44,095 nt of DNA from Coxiella sp. RIFCSPHIGHO2_12_FULL_42_15. GTDB lineage: Bacteria; Pseudomonadota; Gammaproteobacteria; Coxiellales; Coxiellaceae. Where the stretch lies: assembly GCA_001797285.1 (NCBI GenBank), contig MGOZ01000040.1, forward strand, positions 1 to 44,095, read 5' to 3'. Position 1 is the stretch's first letter; each line of letters opens with the position of its first letter. This document shows, in pieces, positions 16,723 through 25,662 of the stretch. The translations under genes and the position numbers were made by a program. The notes under the pieces are model-generated. The model had not been told where the DNA came from, searched no databases, and saw nothing but the letters and a program-made list of their open reading frames with translations.

Positions 16723-17271
16723 ATGGACTTTACAGAAATCATGAAACTATTAAAAAATGCGAGTCCGTATGATTTATATCGCATTAAAGTGGCGATCAAC
16801 AATGAAATTGAAAAACCAGAAAATATTAAAATAATGCGTACAAGCTTTGCTGTTGGTGATCAAATTTCTTATTTTGATGAGCAATCCAATTCTCTTATAT
16901 CAGCGATTGTTTTGGATAAAATGGTAAAGAATGTGCGTGTGAGAAATCTGGTTGATCAAAAAATATGGATATTTCCGTATTACATGCTTAACTTAGAGAA
17001 AAAAGAAAGCAATATTCACATTAATCATAAAGAAAAACCAACAAAAAATCATTTCCGAATTGGTGATTGCGTTGGTTTTGATAATGATGGAAAGCAATGC
17101 ATCGGAACAATCACAAAGCTCAACCATAAAACGGCAAGCTTGGTGACGAGCGATAATAAACGTTGGCGTGTAAGTTACGGGCTATTGTTTCAAGTATTCG
17201 ATGCAGAATCAGAAAAGATGAGGCTATTAATCAATCATTCTGGGAATATCATTGAAATCGGAGAAAATTAA
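16723..17271 (+). CDS. Protein with two SH3/KOW-like repeats
   Basis: A 182-residue soluble protein not recognised as a named family. After a short helical N-terminus (MDFTEIMKLLKNASPYDLYR) it has two copies of a beta-rich motif: FAVGDQISYFDEQSN...AIVLDKMVKNVRVRNL (about 42-90) and FRIGDCVGFDNDGKQCIGTI then KLNHKTASLVTSDNKRWRVS (about 107-150). The pattern GDxVxF..G..xxGxIxKxN.KTxxV resembles KOW/SH3-type nucleic acid or ribosome binding modules. The ribosome binding site AGAGGA precedes the ATG. It overlaps the methyltransferase start by one base, so the two are cotranslated. It lies in the accessory patch between miniature elements. Confidence 0.7.
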   Translation: MDFTEIMKLLKNASPYDLYRIKVAINNEIEKPENIKIMRTSFAVGDQISYFDEQSNSLISAIVLDKMVKNVRVRNLVDQKIWIFPYYMLNLEKKESNIHINHKEKPTKNHFRIGDCVGFDNDGKQCIGTITKLNHKTASLVTSDNKRWRVSYGLLFQVFDAESEKMRLLINHSGNIIEIGEN

Positions 17272-18062
17272 TGAGTGATTCCTGGAACGCTGAAAATTAT
17301 ATGCAATTTCTGGGGGCAAGAACGCGCCCCGCTCGTGATTTGCTAGCCGCTTTTCCAGACTCTTTTCAACCAAAAATTGTTTATGATCTTGGGTGTGGGC
17401 CTGGCAATAGTACCATTTTATTAAAAAATCGCTGGCCAAAGGCAAAAGTAATAGGACTTGACTCATCTCTCGCTATGTTGGAAGGAGCTAGAAATTCTTA
17501 TCCAGACATTCATTTTATTGCAGGCGATATTCAACATTTTTCTCCGCTGGAAAAAATAGATTGTCTTTTTGCTAATGCATCTTTGCAATGGCTGGATGAA
17601 CATGAAATCCTGATTCCCAAACTTCTACAATTGATGAATTCGGGTGGAATATTTGGAATTCAGATGCCTAATAATTTTCATTCGCCATCACACCAAGTCA
17701 GCATGCGTGTTTTAGAAAACAACGCCGATTGGAAACCGATTTTAAAAAAAATGCGTTATGGCGTATTAACAGAACCACTTTACCAATTGCCTTGGTATTA
17801 TGATCTACTCATCAAGTCTGGAGCAAAAGCACTACAGCTTTGGGAAACAGAGTATTTTCAAGAAATGTCGGATTATCGAGAAATTTTCGATTGGATAAAA
17901 GGAACGGGACTTCGACCCGTTTTATCTGAAATGGATTCTGATCAACAAGATCAATTTTCTAAGGTGTATGTTGAAAGGATTTCAATGGAGTATCCGGTGC
18001 AGATAAACAATAAAATTTTACTGCCATTTAGAAGGATATTTATGATAGGGAAAATAATATGA
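17271..18062 (+). CDS. tam: Tam-like SAM-dependent methyltransferase
   Basis: Class I methyltransferase matching trans-aconitate 2-methyltransferase, which esterifies trans-aconitate that forms from the citrate-cycle intermediate and inhibits aconitase. Visible: WNAENYMQFLGARTRPARDL at the start, the SAM-binding VYDLGCGPGNSTILL, motif II GLDSSLAMLEGAR, DIQHFSPLEKIDCLFANASL and IQMPNNFHSPSH. At 263 residues the length is right. It overlaps the upstream two-repeat protein by one base. The substrate is inferred from overall similarity, so a related methyltransferase is possible. Confidence 0.85.
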   Translation: MSDSWNAENYMQFLGARTRPARDLLAAFPDSFQPKIVYDLGCGPGNSTILLKNRWPKAKVIGLDSSLAMLEGARNSYPDIHFIAGDIQHFSPLEKIDCLFANASLQWLDEHEILIPKLLQLMNSGGIFGIQMPNNFHSPSHQVSMRVLENNADWKPILKKMRYGVLTEPLYQLPWYYDLLIKSGAKALQLWETEYFQEMSDYREIFDWIKGTGLRPVLSEMDSDQQDQFSKVYVERISMEYPVQINNKILLPFRRIFMIGKII

Positions 18063-18095
18063 TTAAAAAAACAATCCACGTAAATGGGGTTCCAC

Positions 18096-18263
18096 TATAG
18101 TGTTTCAGATAAATATTTTGGTGAAAATAAACTATTTTAATTGTCTTACCGGCAATGGTGCTCACTGTCGAGCTTCCCTCTCCCGCCTGCGGGAGAGGCT
18201 AGGAGAGGGTTGGCTTCTAATGGCACGATCATTTTCACCAAAATATTTATCTGAAAAGCTATA
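18096..18263. mobile_element. 164-bp TA-flanked miniature element, copy A
   Basis: Inverted ends TAGTGTTTCAGATAAATATT ... and its partner AATATTTATCTGAAAAGCTA, each flanked by TA, fit an IS630/Tc1-type element that duplicates TA. The centre carries a GC-rich hairpin (CCTCTCCCGCCTGCGGGAGAGG) that is common as a dispersed motif, given here as two arms CTCTCCCGC and GCGGGAGAG. It has no coding capacity. A second copy of the same 168-bp span (with TA) lies at 43591-43758. Confidence 0.85.
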
Positions 18264-18293
18264 GCTACCCTCAATAATGCACAAAATTATTTT

Positions 18294-18829
18294 CTACCAA
18301 ATTTTTAAAGAGCGTTTTTCAACGGATTCGGTTGTACGGCAATAATCGGGTATTTTAGCAAATTTTTTAATGAGCGTCGGCAGCATACTTCGCCAAGCGC
18401 GAATCTGTTCAGCAACAACATCAGCGCGGAAATTACGTTCTTCCTCTAAAGAGGGGTAGTCACATTTTCGGTTATGCGCTTGTGTACGCGGAATAATATC
18501 CGCATTCATTTCCATGACATGCTGGCGAATGGCACGATGACTCGCATTAATTTTTTTTCGAAGTGGTGCTCCGCGAAGTACTGTGCTTATGATTGATCTG
18601 TCATTAGTGGCTGGAATTTTAGGGGCGAGTTGTGATATTGATTCGGATGCAGGTTGAGGCAATGTCGACTCACTGTCCTTACGTTTTTTCTTAATGATGG
18701 AATAAAGATCCGGATTCTCACGCCAATATTGATCCATCAATTTTTTACATCATCGAACAACTCATCAAAAAATAATTGTTCCATATTATCAGAATTTGGT
18801 CGCATTGTGGCGACAGTGCTTTTGGACAT
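18294..18829 (-). pseudogene. Transposase-like gene, split by a frame change
   Basis: A reading frame starts at the ATG at 18829 (MSKSTVATMRPNSDNMEQLF) and stops after 30 codons at a TGA (18737-18739). The next frame continues at once as MDQYWRENPDLYSIIKKKRK and runs to 18294. The change falls at a run of six A residues (T run at 18741-18746), so it is either a one-base deletion or a programmed -1 slip. The end (IRAWRSMLPTLIKKFAKIPDY) resembles the N-terminal region of ISAs1-type transposases just before the catalytic domain, which is absent. Family assignment is tentative. Confidence 0.5.
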
Positions 18830-19051
18830 GGCTTAACCCTCCGTGCAGATAATGGGCTCAACTTTAAGGGTGTAGGGAGTCATTATAGCTCGACGAAAAT
18901 TTTCAGTCGATGCTGTAAGTAGCTGAATGAATGCTTTGTCTTGATTGATGCGTCAGAGCTGGCATGGGTGTCATGTCGTTACCTCGGGGAGAAAAAATAG
19001 ATCATCATCATTAATAAAATCATCAATATTTAAATAACCAAGGGACGAAAT

Positions 19052-19204
19052 ATGTTTGGAAGAAACTTAAAATTTTTTATAATTCAATTTTTTCTTATTT
19101 TCTTCCTCATCTGTTTAAGCTCTCCGTTATTTGCTCAACACGAGCAGCATTCAGCTCCAACACCGACTCCTTCTACGGATCCGTTGCAAATAGCGTTTTT
19201 ATGA
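19052..19204 (+). pseudogene. Signal-peptide gene truncated by element
   Basis: A good start (AGGGACGAAAT then ATG) opens a frame with a clear signal peptide (NLKFFIIQFFLIFFLICLSS, then PLFAQH) and a Pro/Thr-rich segment (SAPTPTPST). At 19177 the 109-bp element begins; the frame reads eight codons into it (DPLQIAFL) and stops. The exported protein it once encoded is lost, and nothing matching its remainder is seen on the other side of the element. Confidence 0.65.
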
Positions 19205-19285
19205 GTTTTCCGAAAAAATTACTGATTTAAACTCAAGGAGTTAAAAATCAGTTTAGTGGTGAAATGACAACTTTGCAACGGATCC
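19177..19285 (+). mobile_element. 109-bp miniature element, copy 3
   Basis: Third copy, same orientation as copy 1 and differing by one base. It truncates an exported-protein gene on its left, and its right end lies two bases from the stop of the MFS transporter gene. Terminal inverted repeats GGATCCGTTGCAAA are perfect. Confidence 0.9.
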
Positions 19286-19287
19286 TG

Positions 19288-20493
19288 TCAATCCATTATT
19301 CGGCGCAATTTCCAAATAACGAATATAGCCACCGTCATCAGTATCGCGGGAAATAAATATAGCCAGCGCAAATAGATAAAATGACCACCAACTGCAATCA
19401 CCAAGTAGGTAGACAATATTAACAAACTGCTGATACTGCTAAAAACAGACTGCACACGGCCTTGGTATTCGGGCTCTGTTACTGACTGTGCTTTTGTCAT
19501 AATCAACGACCACGACGATAAAACCACACCAATCAAAAAATACAGAATTGCCGCCACCGATATTCGAGTATTCAGCGGAAATAATACGTAAAGCATCATC
19601 AATAATATTGAAAACCATAATAACGTTTTCACAAAACCCTGTTTTTCAGTCAGCCACGGCAGAATAATTCCACCTCCAATAACACCCATAGATAAAGCGC
19701 TTTCGATCAATCCAAAATGCAATGAATTCGCGTGCAAAATATTTTTAGCGAAAGGGGCAATCAAAACGGGCGTTATCATAAACGCTACCATCATCAATAA
19801 CTGGATAATATAAATGAGTGCGAGAATGCGATTGTTTTGCAAATAATTCATTCCTAAAACAAAATCATTCATCGCGGTGGATGGCTTTCTCGGTTCCGCC
19901 ATCCGTAATTTAATGGGAATTAATGCCAATGCCGCCAACAAAAAAATAACACCACAAATCGTAAACGCCATACTGTGGGATACAGCCATCAACAAAAATC
20001 CGGCACTACCCATTCCAACGACGTTTCCCACTTCATAGACAATATCAATGGTGGTATTGGCGTATAACAAATCTTTGGTTGCAACCAACTCTCGTACCAT
20101 CGCAACAGAAGCAGGAAAAATAACGCCGAATAAACAACCCAGCAACAACATCAAAATATCCAGTGCATAGGTAGAGAGCCCATGTTGGTAGAAGTACCAA
20201 CCGAATCCCAACAACATCACCCCCCGAACCCCATTAGAAAAAAACAGCAACCACCGCCGCGAATAACGATCAACAACCACACCCCAATAAGGCCCTAGCA
20301 AGGCGCTTGGTAACCAAAAGCAAATCATCATCACAAGCACCGTCATTACGTCGCTGTGGATTGAGACGATTAACCAATTCGCTAATATGTAACATAATCC
20401 AGACCCGAACGTCGCTAAAAAACACGAGAGAAGATAATAGAAAAAACTCGGTTTTTGTAACAATTGAAAACGCGGTCCTTGAAACAGGTGCAT
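19288..20493 (-). CDS. MFS transporter, EntS-like
   Basis: A 401-residue membrane protein with about twelve hydrophobic segments. The cytoplasmic loop WGVVVDRYSRRWLLFFSNGV matches the MFS motif A (G...DR..RR) and the second-half loop GRVQSVFSSIS resembles the mirror motif. The general form is of the MFS_3/EntS exporter group. The substrate cannot be told. The ATG at 20493 has no strong ribosome binding site; SulP lies upstream on the same strand with about 100 bp between. Confidence 0.82.
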   Translation of the reverse strand: MHLFQGPRFQLLQKPSFFYYLLSCFLATFGSGLCYILANWLIVSIHSDVMTVLVMMICFWLPSALLGPYWGVVVDRYSRRWLLFFSNGVRGVMLLGFGWYFYQHGLSTYALDILMLLLGCLFGVIFPASVAMVRELVATKDLLYANTTIDIVYEVGNVVGMGSAGFLLMAVSHSMAFTICGVIFLLAALALIPIKLRMAEPRKPSTAMNDFVLGMNYLQNNRILALIYIIQLLMMVAFMITPVLIAPFAKNILHANSLHFGLIESALSMGVIGGGIILPWLTEKQGFVKTLLWFSILLMMLYVLFPLNTRISVAAILYFLIGVVLSSWSLIMTKAQSVTEPEYQGRVQSVFSSISSLLILSTYLVIAVGGHFIYLRWLYLFPAILMTVAIFVIWKLRRIMD

Positions 20494-20592
20494 GATAAAG
20501 ACTTTCCTGTTGGCGGCACACCGAACCTCGCCGTTCGACGTGAAATATTCAGCCTGGCAGCAATTTTCGGTGATCCCTCACCAAGAATTGCG

Positions 20593-22242
20593 CTAAATTT
20601 TGTTTTTTTGATTACCGCATCGCTGTATGGTTTCGGATAAGGTATTAAATAACTGGTTCCCTGCAATAAAAGGGGCAAGACCTATTTTTATTAGCTTACG
20701 TGCAACCACCGCATTCGCTTCGCAGACATAAATACACACACCACGATGAGCATAGCGGTTAACAATTTCTTTAAACGTTTCTAATCCCGTCATATCGATA
20801 AAAGGAACATCTTTCAATCTGAAAATAATATTTTTGGGGTCCGTATGTGTGATGGAAAGCGTATGCTCAATCTTTTCAGCGGCTGCAAAAAAGAAGGGTC
20901 CTTGAATAGCATAAACTAGCGTTTCTTCAGGCAAGGAACTCCATTGCCCCGGTAATTCCGATTGTAATTTTTCTGGCGTTTGTTCCAGAATCGAGACCAC
21001 TTGATTCATACGACGAATGAAAAATAGCATCGCAAAAATCACACCCACATTTACGGCAACGACTAAGTTAACAAAAATCGTGAGAAAAAAGGTTGTCAAC
21101 AACACGATAACATCATAGCCGGGAGCATTTTTAATCATGTGTAAACAATAAGGAATATCACTCATGTTATATGCAACAACAAATAATATGGCTGCAAGCG
21201 TGCAAAGCGGAATATACGCTGCAAGAGGCGCAAATAAAATAATAACCAATAGCAATAAAATAGAGTGAATAATCGCTGAAAGCGGCCCATTGCCTCCATG
21301 ACGCACATTGGTCGCTGTACGAGCAATGGCCCCTGTTGCTGCAAATCCCCCAAAAAGTGGGGCGATGATATTTGCCAATCCTTGACCAATAAGCTCTTGA
21401 TTTGAATGATGTCGCGTTCCCATCATTCCGTCGGCCGCCGTAGCCGATAGCAATGATTCAATAGCGCCAAGCAGTGCAATGACAAACGCGGGCCCAACCA
21501 ATGCTATCGCGTTATTCCAACTCATGGTTGGAAAAACAAAACGCGGCAGTTGTTGAGGAATTCCACCAAATACACTTCCTAACGTAGCAACATTTTTAAA
21601 ATGGAAAATGGTTTGAATAACGGTCACCACAATAATAGCAATCAAGGGGCTTGGAATACGTCTAAAAAATTTGGGCGAAACAAGAATAATCGCTAAGCTA
21701 CAAAGCGACAACAGCGTGGTCGTCAAATTGAGATGCGGCAATGCCTTAATTAAGGCAAAAAATTTCTGGTAGAAGTTTGCATCTAATGGTACCTGCACAG
21801 AGAGACCAAAAAAATCTTTCCATTCCCCCATAAAGATGATAAAGCCAATTCCCGCGGTAAATCCTACAATTACAGGATCAGGAATGAATTTAATGACACT
21901 TCCCAATTTAATTAACCCCATGAATACAAGGATAATACCCGCTAAAAGCGTTGCAATCTGAAGTCCCTCTATTCCATATTTTGCAGTAATGCCAGCAAGA
22001 ATAACGACGAAGGCACCCGTAGGACCCGCAATTTGTACTCGACTTCCTCCAAAAATGCCTACACAAAAACCCGCAATAATGGCCGTATAAAGTCCTTGCT
22101 CAGGCCTCACCCCCGATGCAATGGCAAATGCCATTGCAAGCGGCAAAGCAACAATACCCACAATGAGTCCAGAAATAAGATTGGAATACCAGTGTTTACG
22201 GCTTAATAAGCCTGCTCGATAAGCTTCAAGGATAGCGATCAT
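20593..22242 (-). CDS. SulP-family anion transporter with STAS domain
   Basis: Inner-membrane anion permease (sulfate, bicarbonate or related anions) of the SulP/SLC26 family. The N-terminal part has the family signature (GLIVGIVALPLAMAFAIASG, VRPEQGLYTAIIAGF and QIAGPTGAFVVILAGI) followed by about ten further membrane segments. Residues about 440-545 form a cytoplasmic STAS domain (IIFRLKDVPFIDMTGLETFK). The 549-residue length is normal. The specific anion is not predictable from sequence by eye. Confidence 0.93.
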   Translation of the reverse strand: MIAILEAYRAGLLSRKHWYSNLISGLIVGIVALPLAMAFAIASGVRPEQGLYTAIIAGFCVGIFGGSRVQIAGPTGAFVVILAGITAKYGIEGLQIATLLAGIILVFMGLIKLGSVIKFIPDPVIVGFTAGIGFIIFMGEWKDFFGLSVQVPLDANFYQKFFALIKALPHLNLTTTLLSLCSLAIILVSPKFFRRIPSPLIAIIVVTVIQTIFHFKNVATLGSVFGGIPQQLPRFVFPTMSWNNAIALVGPAFVIALLGAIESLLSATAADGMMGTRHHSNQELIGQGLANIIAPLFGGFAATGAIARTATNVRHGGNGPLSAIIHSILLLLVIILFAPLAAYIPLCTLAAILFVVAYNMSDIPYCLHMIKNAPGYDVIVLLTTFFLTIFVNLVVAVNVGVIFAMLFFIRRMNQVVSILEQTPEKLQSELPGQWSSLPEETLVYAIQGPFFFAAAEKIEHTLSITHTDPKNIIFRLKDVPFIDMTGLETFKEIVNRYAHRGVCIYVCEANAVVARKLIKIGLAPFIAGNQLFNTLSETIQRCGNQKNKI

Positions 22243-22389
22243 CTAATGGTAACCACAGCATGTGTTAAATTTTGAATTATACGCTGATTTCAAATCAAAG
22301 CCACCTCCCCTGATGGAAATCAGGAGACGTGTATGTCGCATTGACTTGTTTTAGTGGATTTAGTAGCGTATTCGGAAAGGAGAACTAAC

Positions 22390-22941
22390 ATGTCCACCAT
22401 ACCACGCGTTAAGCCGGGCCAGGACGGTCGCTTAGCGACGACGTGCTCGCGTCGAGCCCGTGTTGGTCCCAGTTTATTTATTTTATTTCTTGCGCTAATC
22501 AGTCTCACCCTGTTGCAACTTCATCAAAATGGTTTCTGGCTTTATACTTCGCTCATGTGTGTTTTTGTCGCCTTGTTTTGCATTGTCTTAGGGACGAAAA
22601 ACAACCTGACGTTCTTCCGTCTTCTGCTTTACTGGGCAGGTTTTTTGATGGCCCTTTACCTTGATAGCATGCTATTGCGCTATGGTGTGACGACTCATAT
22701 TCAAACGGGTTTATTCGCATTAATTTTATTAGCTGCAACCCTCTTTTTTACAGGAATCACGTATGAAGTTGCTTTTTCTCTCGTTGGCCTCGCTATTGCC
22801 GTTATGATTATTGGTTCGCTCACGATTCACGATAATTTATTATTTGCATTCACTCCATTGGCGATCGTCGTCATTCTCTTTTTTTTAATGAAAGAAACTC
22901 CGAAAAAAATACCCAAATCCAACCCACAGGAAATGCTATGA
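22390..22941 (+). CDS. Membrane protein with repeat-derived N-terminus
   Basis: A 183-residue protein of unknown family. The start at 22390 has AAAGGAGAA at good spacing. The first 23 residues (IPRVKPGQDGRLATTCSRRA in part) are basic and correspond to a palindromic repeat of the SWPGLTR / IPRVKPGQ kind known from repeat-encoded peptides in other bacteria. After that come five hydrophobic segments (for example SLFILFLALISLTLLQL and AFTPLAIVVILFFLM). The ATG of dacB overlaps its last bases (stop 22941, dacB start 22938), so they form an operon. Function is unknown. Confidence 0.6.
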   Translation: MSTIPRVKPGQDGRLATTCSRRARVGPSLFILFLALISLTLLQLHQNGFWLYTSLMCVFVALFCIVLGTKNNLTFFRLLLYWAGFLMALYLDSMLLRYGVTTHIQTGLFALILLAATLFFTGITYEVAFSLVGLAIAVMIIGSLTIHDNLLFAFTPLAIVVILFFLMKETPKKIPKSNPQEML

Positions 22942-24374
22942 AGAAAAAATGCCTCGCCCTAATCGCCACACTGTGCATGCTCATCAACCATAATACCTTT
23001 GCCACATTACAACAAGATATCGATAGAATGATTGTCAACGTTCACCCACCCATCCACGTTGGCGTGGTCGTGCATCAAGCGGACACTGGAAAAATACTCT
23101 ACGAACACGTCAGCCAATATTTATTTTCACCCGCCAGCATACAAAAAGTATTAACTGCTACTGCTGCGTTAATTGCCCTTGGCAAAGATTTTCGATTTAG
23201 GACGGAATTACTCACCAATGGCACGACCAAAGGTCACGTGCTTAACGGAAATGTGCTGATAAAATTTAGCGGTGATCCAGAACTCACGTCGGATGATTTG
23301 CAACAATTGCTCGACACGCTCGCAAGCCAAGGGGTTAAAAAAATTCAGGGTAACATTTACATTGATAGCAGCACGTATGATTCCATCCCGTATCCTCCGG
23401 GTTGGTTATGGGATGATTTAAGCTACAGTTATGCAGCACCTCTCTCTGCCGTTAACATCAACAAAAATAAATTCATTTTACATTTAACCCCAGGAAAAAA
23501 TGTTGGTGAACAACCAACGCTATCCTCAAGCCTTCCCAGTAATGTGGCGCATTTTAACAATCACGTCACCACGATCGCACGTTATAATAAGCAATGCCCG
23601 CTCACCATTTACAGCGATTTCGAAAATGATTTTTCGCTGCATGGCTGCATTAGCAAAAAGGAAGCGGGTCGTTGGAATCGAAGTCTTGCCGTTCGAAATA
23701 CCATTCCTTTGGCCGCAGCGATCATTCACAACTCACTGGCTAACAATGGAATTTCTTACACGGGGAAAATTGTCACTGGCGTTGCCAACAATCAATATCG
23801 TGTTTTAAACACACATTACTCCGTCACATTACAAAATTTATTAAAACACATGCTCAAAAAATCCGATAATCTCATTTCGGATTCACTGTTAAAACAACTC
23901 GGCTACTATACGTTTCGCACGCAAGGAACGTGGTTAAACGGAAAAAAAGCACTCGAAAAAATCTTGCATGAAGCAACCCGGATGAGTTTTGATAAGGTAT
24001 TAATTGATGATGGCGCAGGAATGTCTCGTTATAATCTTATTACGCCCAATCATTTTGTTGCTTTGCTGGATTATATTTATAAACAACCCGAATCTTTTCG
24101 ACATGTGCTGATTGATGCATTGCCCATAGGCGGCATTGACGGCACCTTAATTGGTCGTTTCTACAATCAAGCGGCTGAAAAACGCATTCACGCTAAAACC
24201 GGATCGATGACGGGCGTTTCATCACTCACCGGTTATATTTACAGCCGTCATTTGGGCATACTGAGCTTTTCAATTATGGTGAATGGTTTTGTCGGCAAAG
24301 CAAGGCCGTATCGAAATTTCGAAGATAAAATTTGTGAATACTTAGTGAATTACCATGGGATGCAACATGGATAA
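22938..24374 (+). CDS. dacB: D-Ala-D-Ala carboxypeptidase/endopeptidase (PBP4)
   Basis: Periplasmic class C penicillin-binding protein that trims or cleaves peptidoglycan stem peptides. It has a signal peptide (MKKKCLALIATLCMLINHNT), then the three active-site motifs: SxxK in SPASIQKVLTATAAL, SxN in KKSDNLISDSLL and KTG in HAKTGSMTGVSSLTGY. Large insert domains between the first two motifs give the usual 478-residue length. It overlaps the upstream membrane protein gene by four bases and aroE by eight, so all three are probably cotranscribed. Confidence 0.95.
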   Translation: MKKKCLALIATLCMLINHNTFATLQQDIDRMIVNVHPPIHVGVVVHQADTGKILYEHVSQYLFSPASIQKVLTATAALIALGKDFRFRTELLTNGTTKGHVLNGNVLIKFSGDPELTSDDLQQLLDTLASQGVKKIQGNIYIDSSTYDSIPYPPGWLWDDLSYSYAAPLSAVNINKNKFILHLTPGKNVGEQPTLSSSLPSNVAHFNNHVTTIARYNKQCPLTIYSDFENDFSLHGCISKKEAGRWNRSLAVRNTIPLAAAIIHNSLANNGISYTGKIVTGVANNQYRVLNTHYSVTLQNLLKHMLKKSDNLISDSLLKQLGYYTFRTQGTWLNGKKALEKILHEATRMSFDKVLIDDGAGMSRYNLITPNHFVALLDYIYKQPESFRHVLIDALPIGGIDGTLIGRFYNQAAEKRIHAKTGSMTGVSSLTGYIYSRHLGILSFSIMVNGFVGKARPYRNFEDKICEYLVNYHGMQHG

Positions 24375-25185
24375 ATATGCCATCATTGGTAATCCCGTTA
24401 AAATGAGCTTATCCCCGAAAATTCATGCGGCTTTTGCCAAACAAGTGGGAATTTCAGTAGAATATCATGCGATTGAAGCTCCTCGGGATGGATTTAAACA
24501 AACTATATTGTGGTTTAAAGATCACGGGGGAAAAGGCTGCAACGTAACCGCTCCTTTTAAATCCGAAGCTTTTGCACTTGCGACGAAAATCGGTGATAAC
24601 GCTAAAATTGCGTTAGCTGCAAATTGTCTGGCATTCTTGGAAAATGGCAATATCTTTGCGGATAATTTTGATGGTATCGGTTTAGTTGAAGATTTAATTC
24701 AAGATAAAGATTTTAATATTACTCACAAAAAAATTCTTATTATTGGTGCGGGGGGGGCAACGCAAGGCATTCTTGCCCCTCTACTGGAAAAAGCACCCCA
24801 CGAAATTTTAATTGCCAATCGCACTGGCGAAAAAGCCATTGATCTTGCACAGCGCTTTCAAGCTTTTGGCTCTGTCAGCGGAATTGCTTTGCACGATTTA
24901 TCCGAAAGCGATTTCGATCTTATTATTCACGCAACATCGATGGGGCATCATCAACAACTTCCCCTATTGCCCAACGGACTCATCAAACCAACCACCCTGT
25001 GTTATGACCTCTCTTATGGACCCGCTGCGAAAACTTTTTTAAAGTGGGCGTTAGAACAGGGTGCAAAATCAGTGTGTGATGGTTTAGGCATGTTAGTCGA
25101 ACAAGCCGCTGCTTCTTTTTATCTTTGGCATGGCGTTTATCCGCAAACACAACCTGTACTCGCACAATTGCAAGCCTCATCGTAG
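24367..25185 (+). CDS. aroE: Shikimate dehydrogenase
   Basis: NADPH-dependent reduction of 3-dehydroshikimate to shikimate. Substrate motifs IGNPVKMSLSPKIHAAF and CNVTAPFKSEAF (catalytic Lys) are present, with the catalytic Asp in DNFDGIGLV and the nucleotide-binding loop IIGAGGATQGILAPL. The C-terminal half has ANRTGEKAIDLAQRF and DGLGMLVEQAAASF. The start at 24367 is chosen because MDKYAIIGNP matches the family; an ATG at 24355 adds four residues. Overlap with dacB indicates coupling. AroE normally lies elsewhere, so its link with dacB is a local arrangement. Confidence 0.96.
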   Translation: MDKYAIIGNPVKMSLSPKIHAAFAKQVGISVEYHAIEAPRDGFKQTILWFKDHGGKGCNVTAPFKSEAFALATKIGDNAKIALAANCLAFLENGNIFADNFDGIGLVEDLIQDKDFNITHKKILIIGAGGATQGILAPLLEKAPHEILIANRTGEKAIDLAQRFQAFGSVSGIALHDLSESDFDLIIHATSMGHHQQLPLLPNGLIKPTTLCYDLSYGPAAKTFLKWALEQGAKSVCDGLGMLVEQAAASFYLWHGVYPQTQPVLAQLQASS

Positions 25186-25662
25186 ATTTTCGCTCATTTT
25201 GGGCGGGAGTCATTGCAGTACAGCAACGGCTTCTCTTTTGTGAGATATCTCTTACTTCACTGTAGGATCGAACAAGAAATTACCCTCAGATTACTGGCGG
25301 CAGTATATTCGCATCAAACCACAACTCATTGATAATAATAAATTTTGCCCATCATGGGTTAGAAACATCCTTCTTTTATGCCTCCCATAAGGATTTTTCA
25401 GTTGCGAGCAAAAAGTGAAGTGCTAGAGTGAATAGCAACTCAGGACGAATAGGCAGAAACGGATAGCATCGCAAAGGAATGTTATCGGTTTAAAGGAACT
25501 AAACCCATTTTTAAAGTTTGTCTCATGGAAAGAGCACAGTCTAGGGACAGAACGTATTGGTAAGGATCGCCAACACAACTGGGGCAGCATTCATTGCTGT
25601 CCCTTCTTTTTTGGGCGCGGAAATTTCTGCAGTTCTCGGCCACTACCCCTTACCAGGAAGCT
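25186..25662. other. 477-bp region without recognisable gene
   Basis: Nothing convincing is seen between aroE and the convergent DUF4143 ATPase gene. Short frames occur, the longest running from about 25557 into the ATPase gene on the other strand, but none has a ribosome binding site or familiar content. The region may be decayed DNA. No clear terminator for aroE was found. Confidence 0.5.

Noticed and set aside
15305..18829. Reading the accessory patch as a defence island
   Set aside because: Apart from the DUF4160/DUF2442 pair there are no nucleases, restriction enzymes or other known defence genes.
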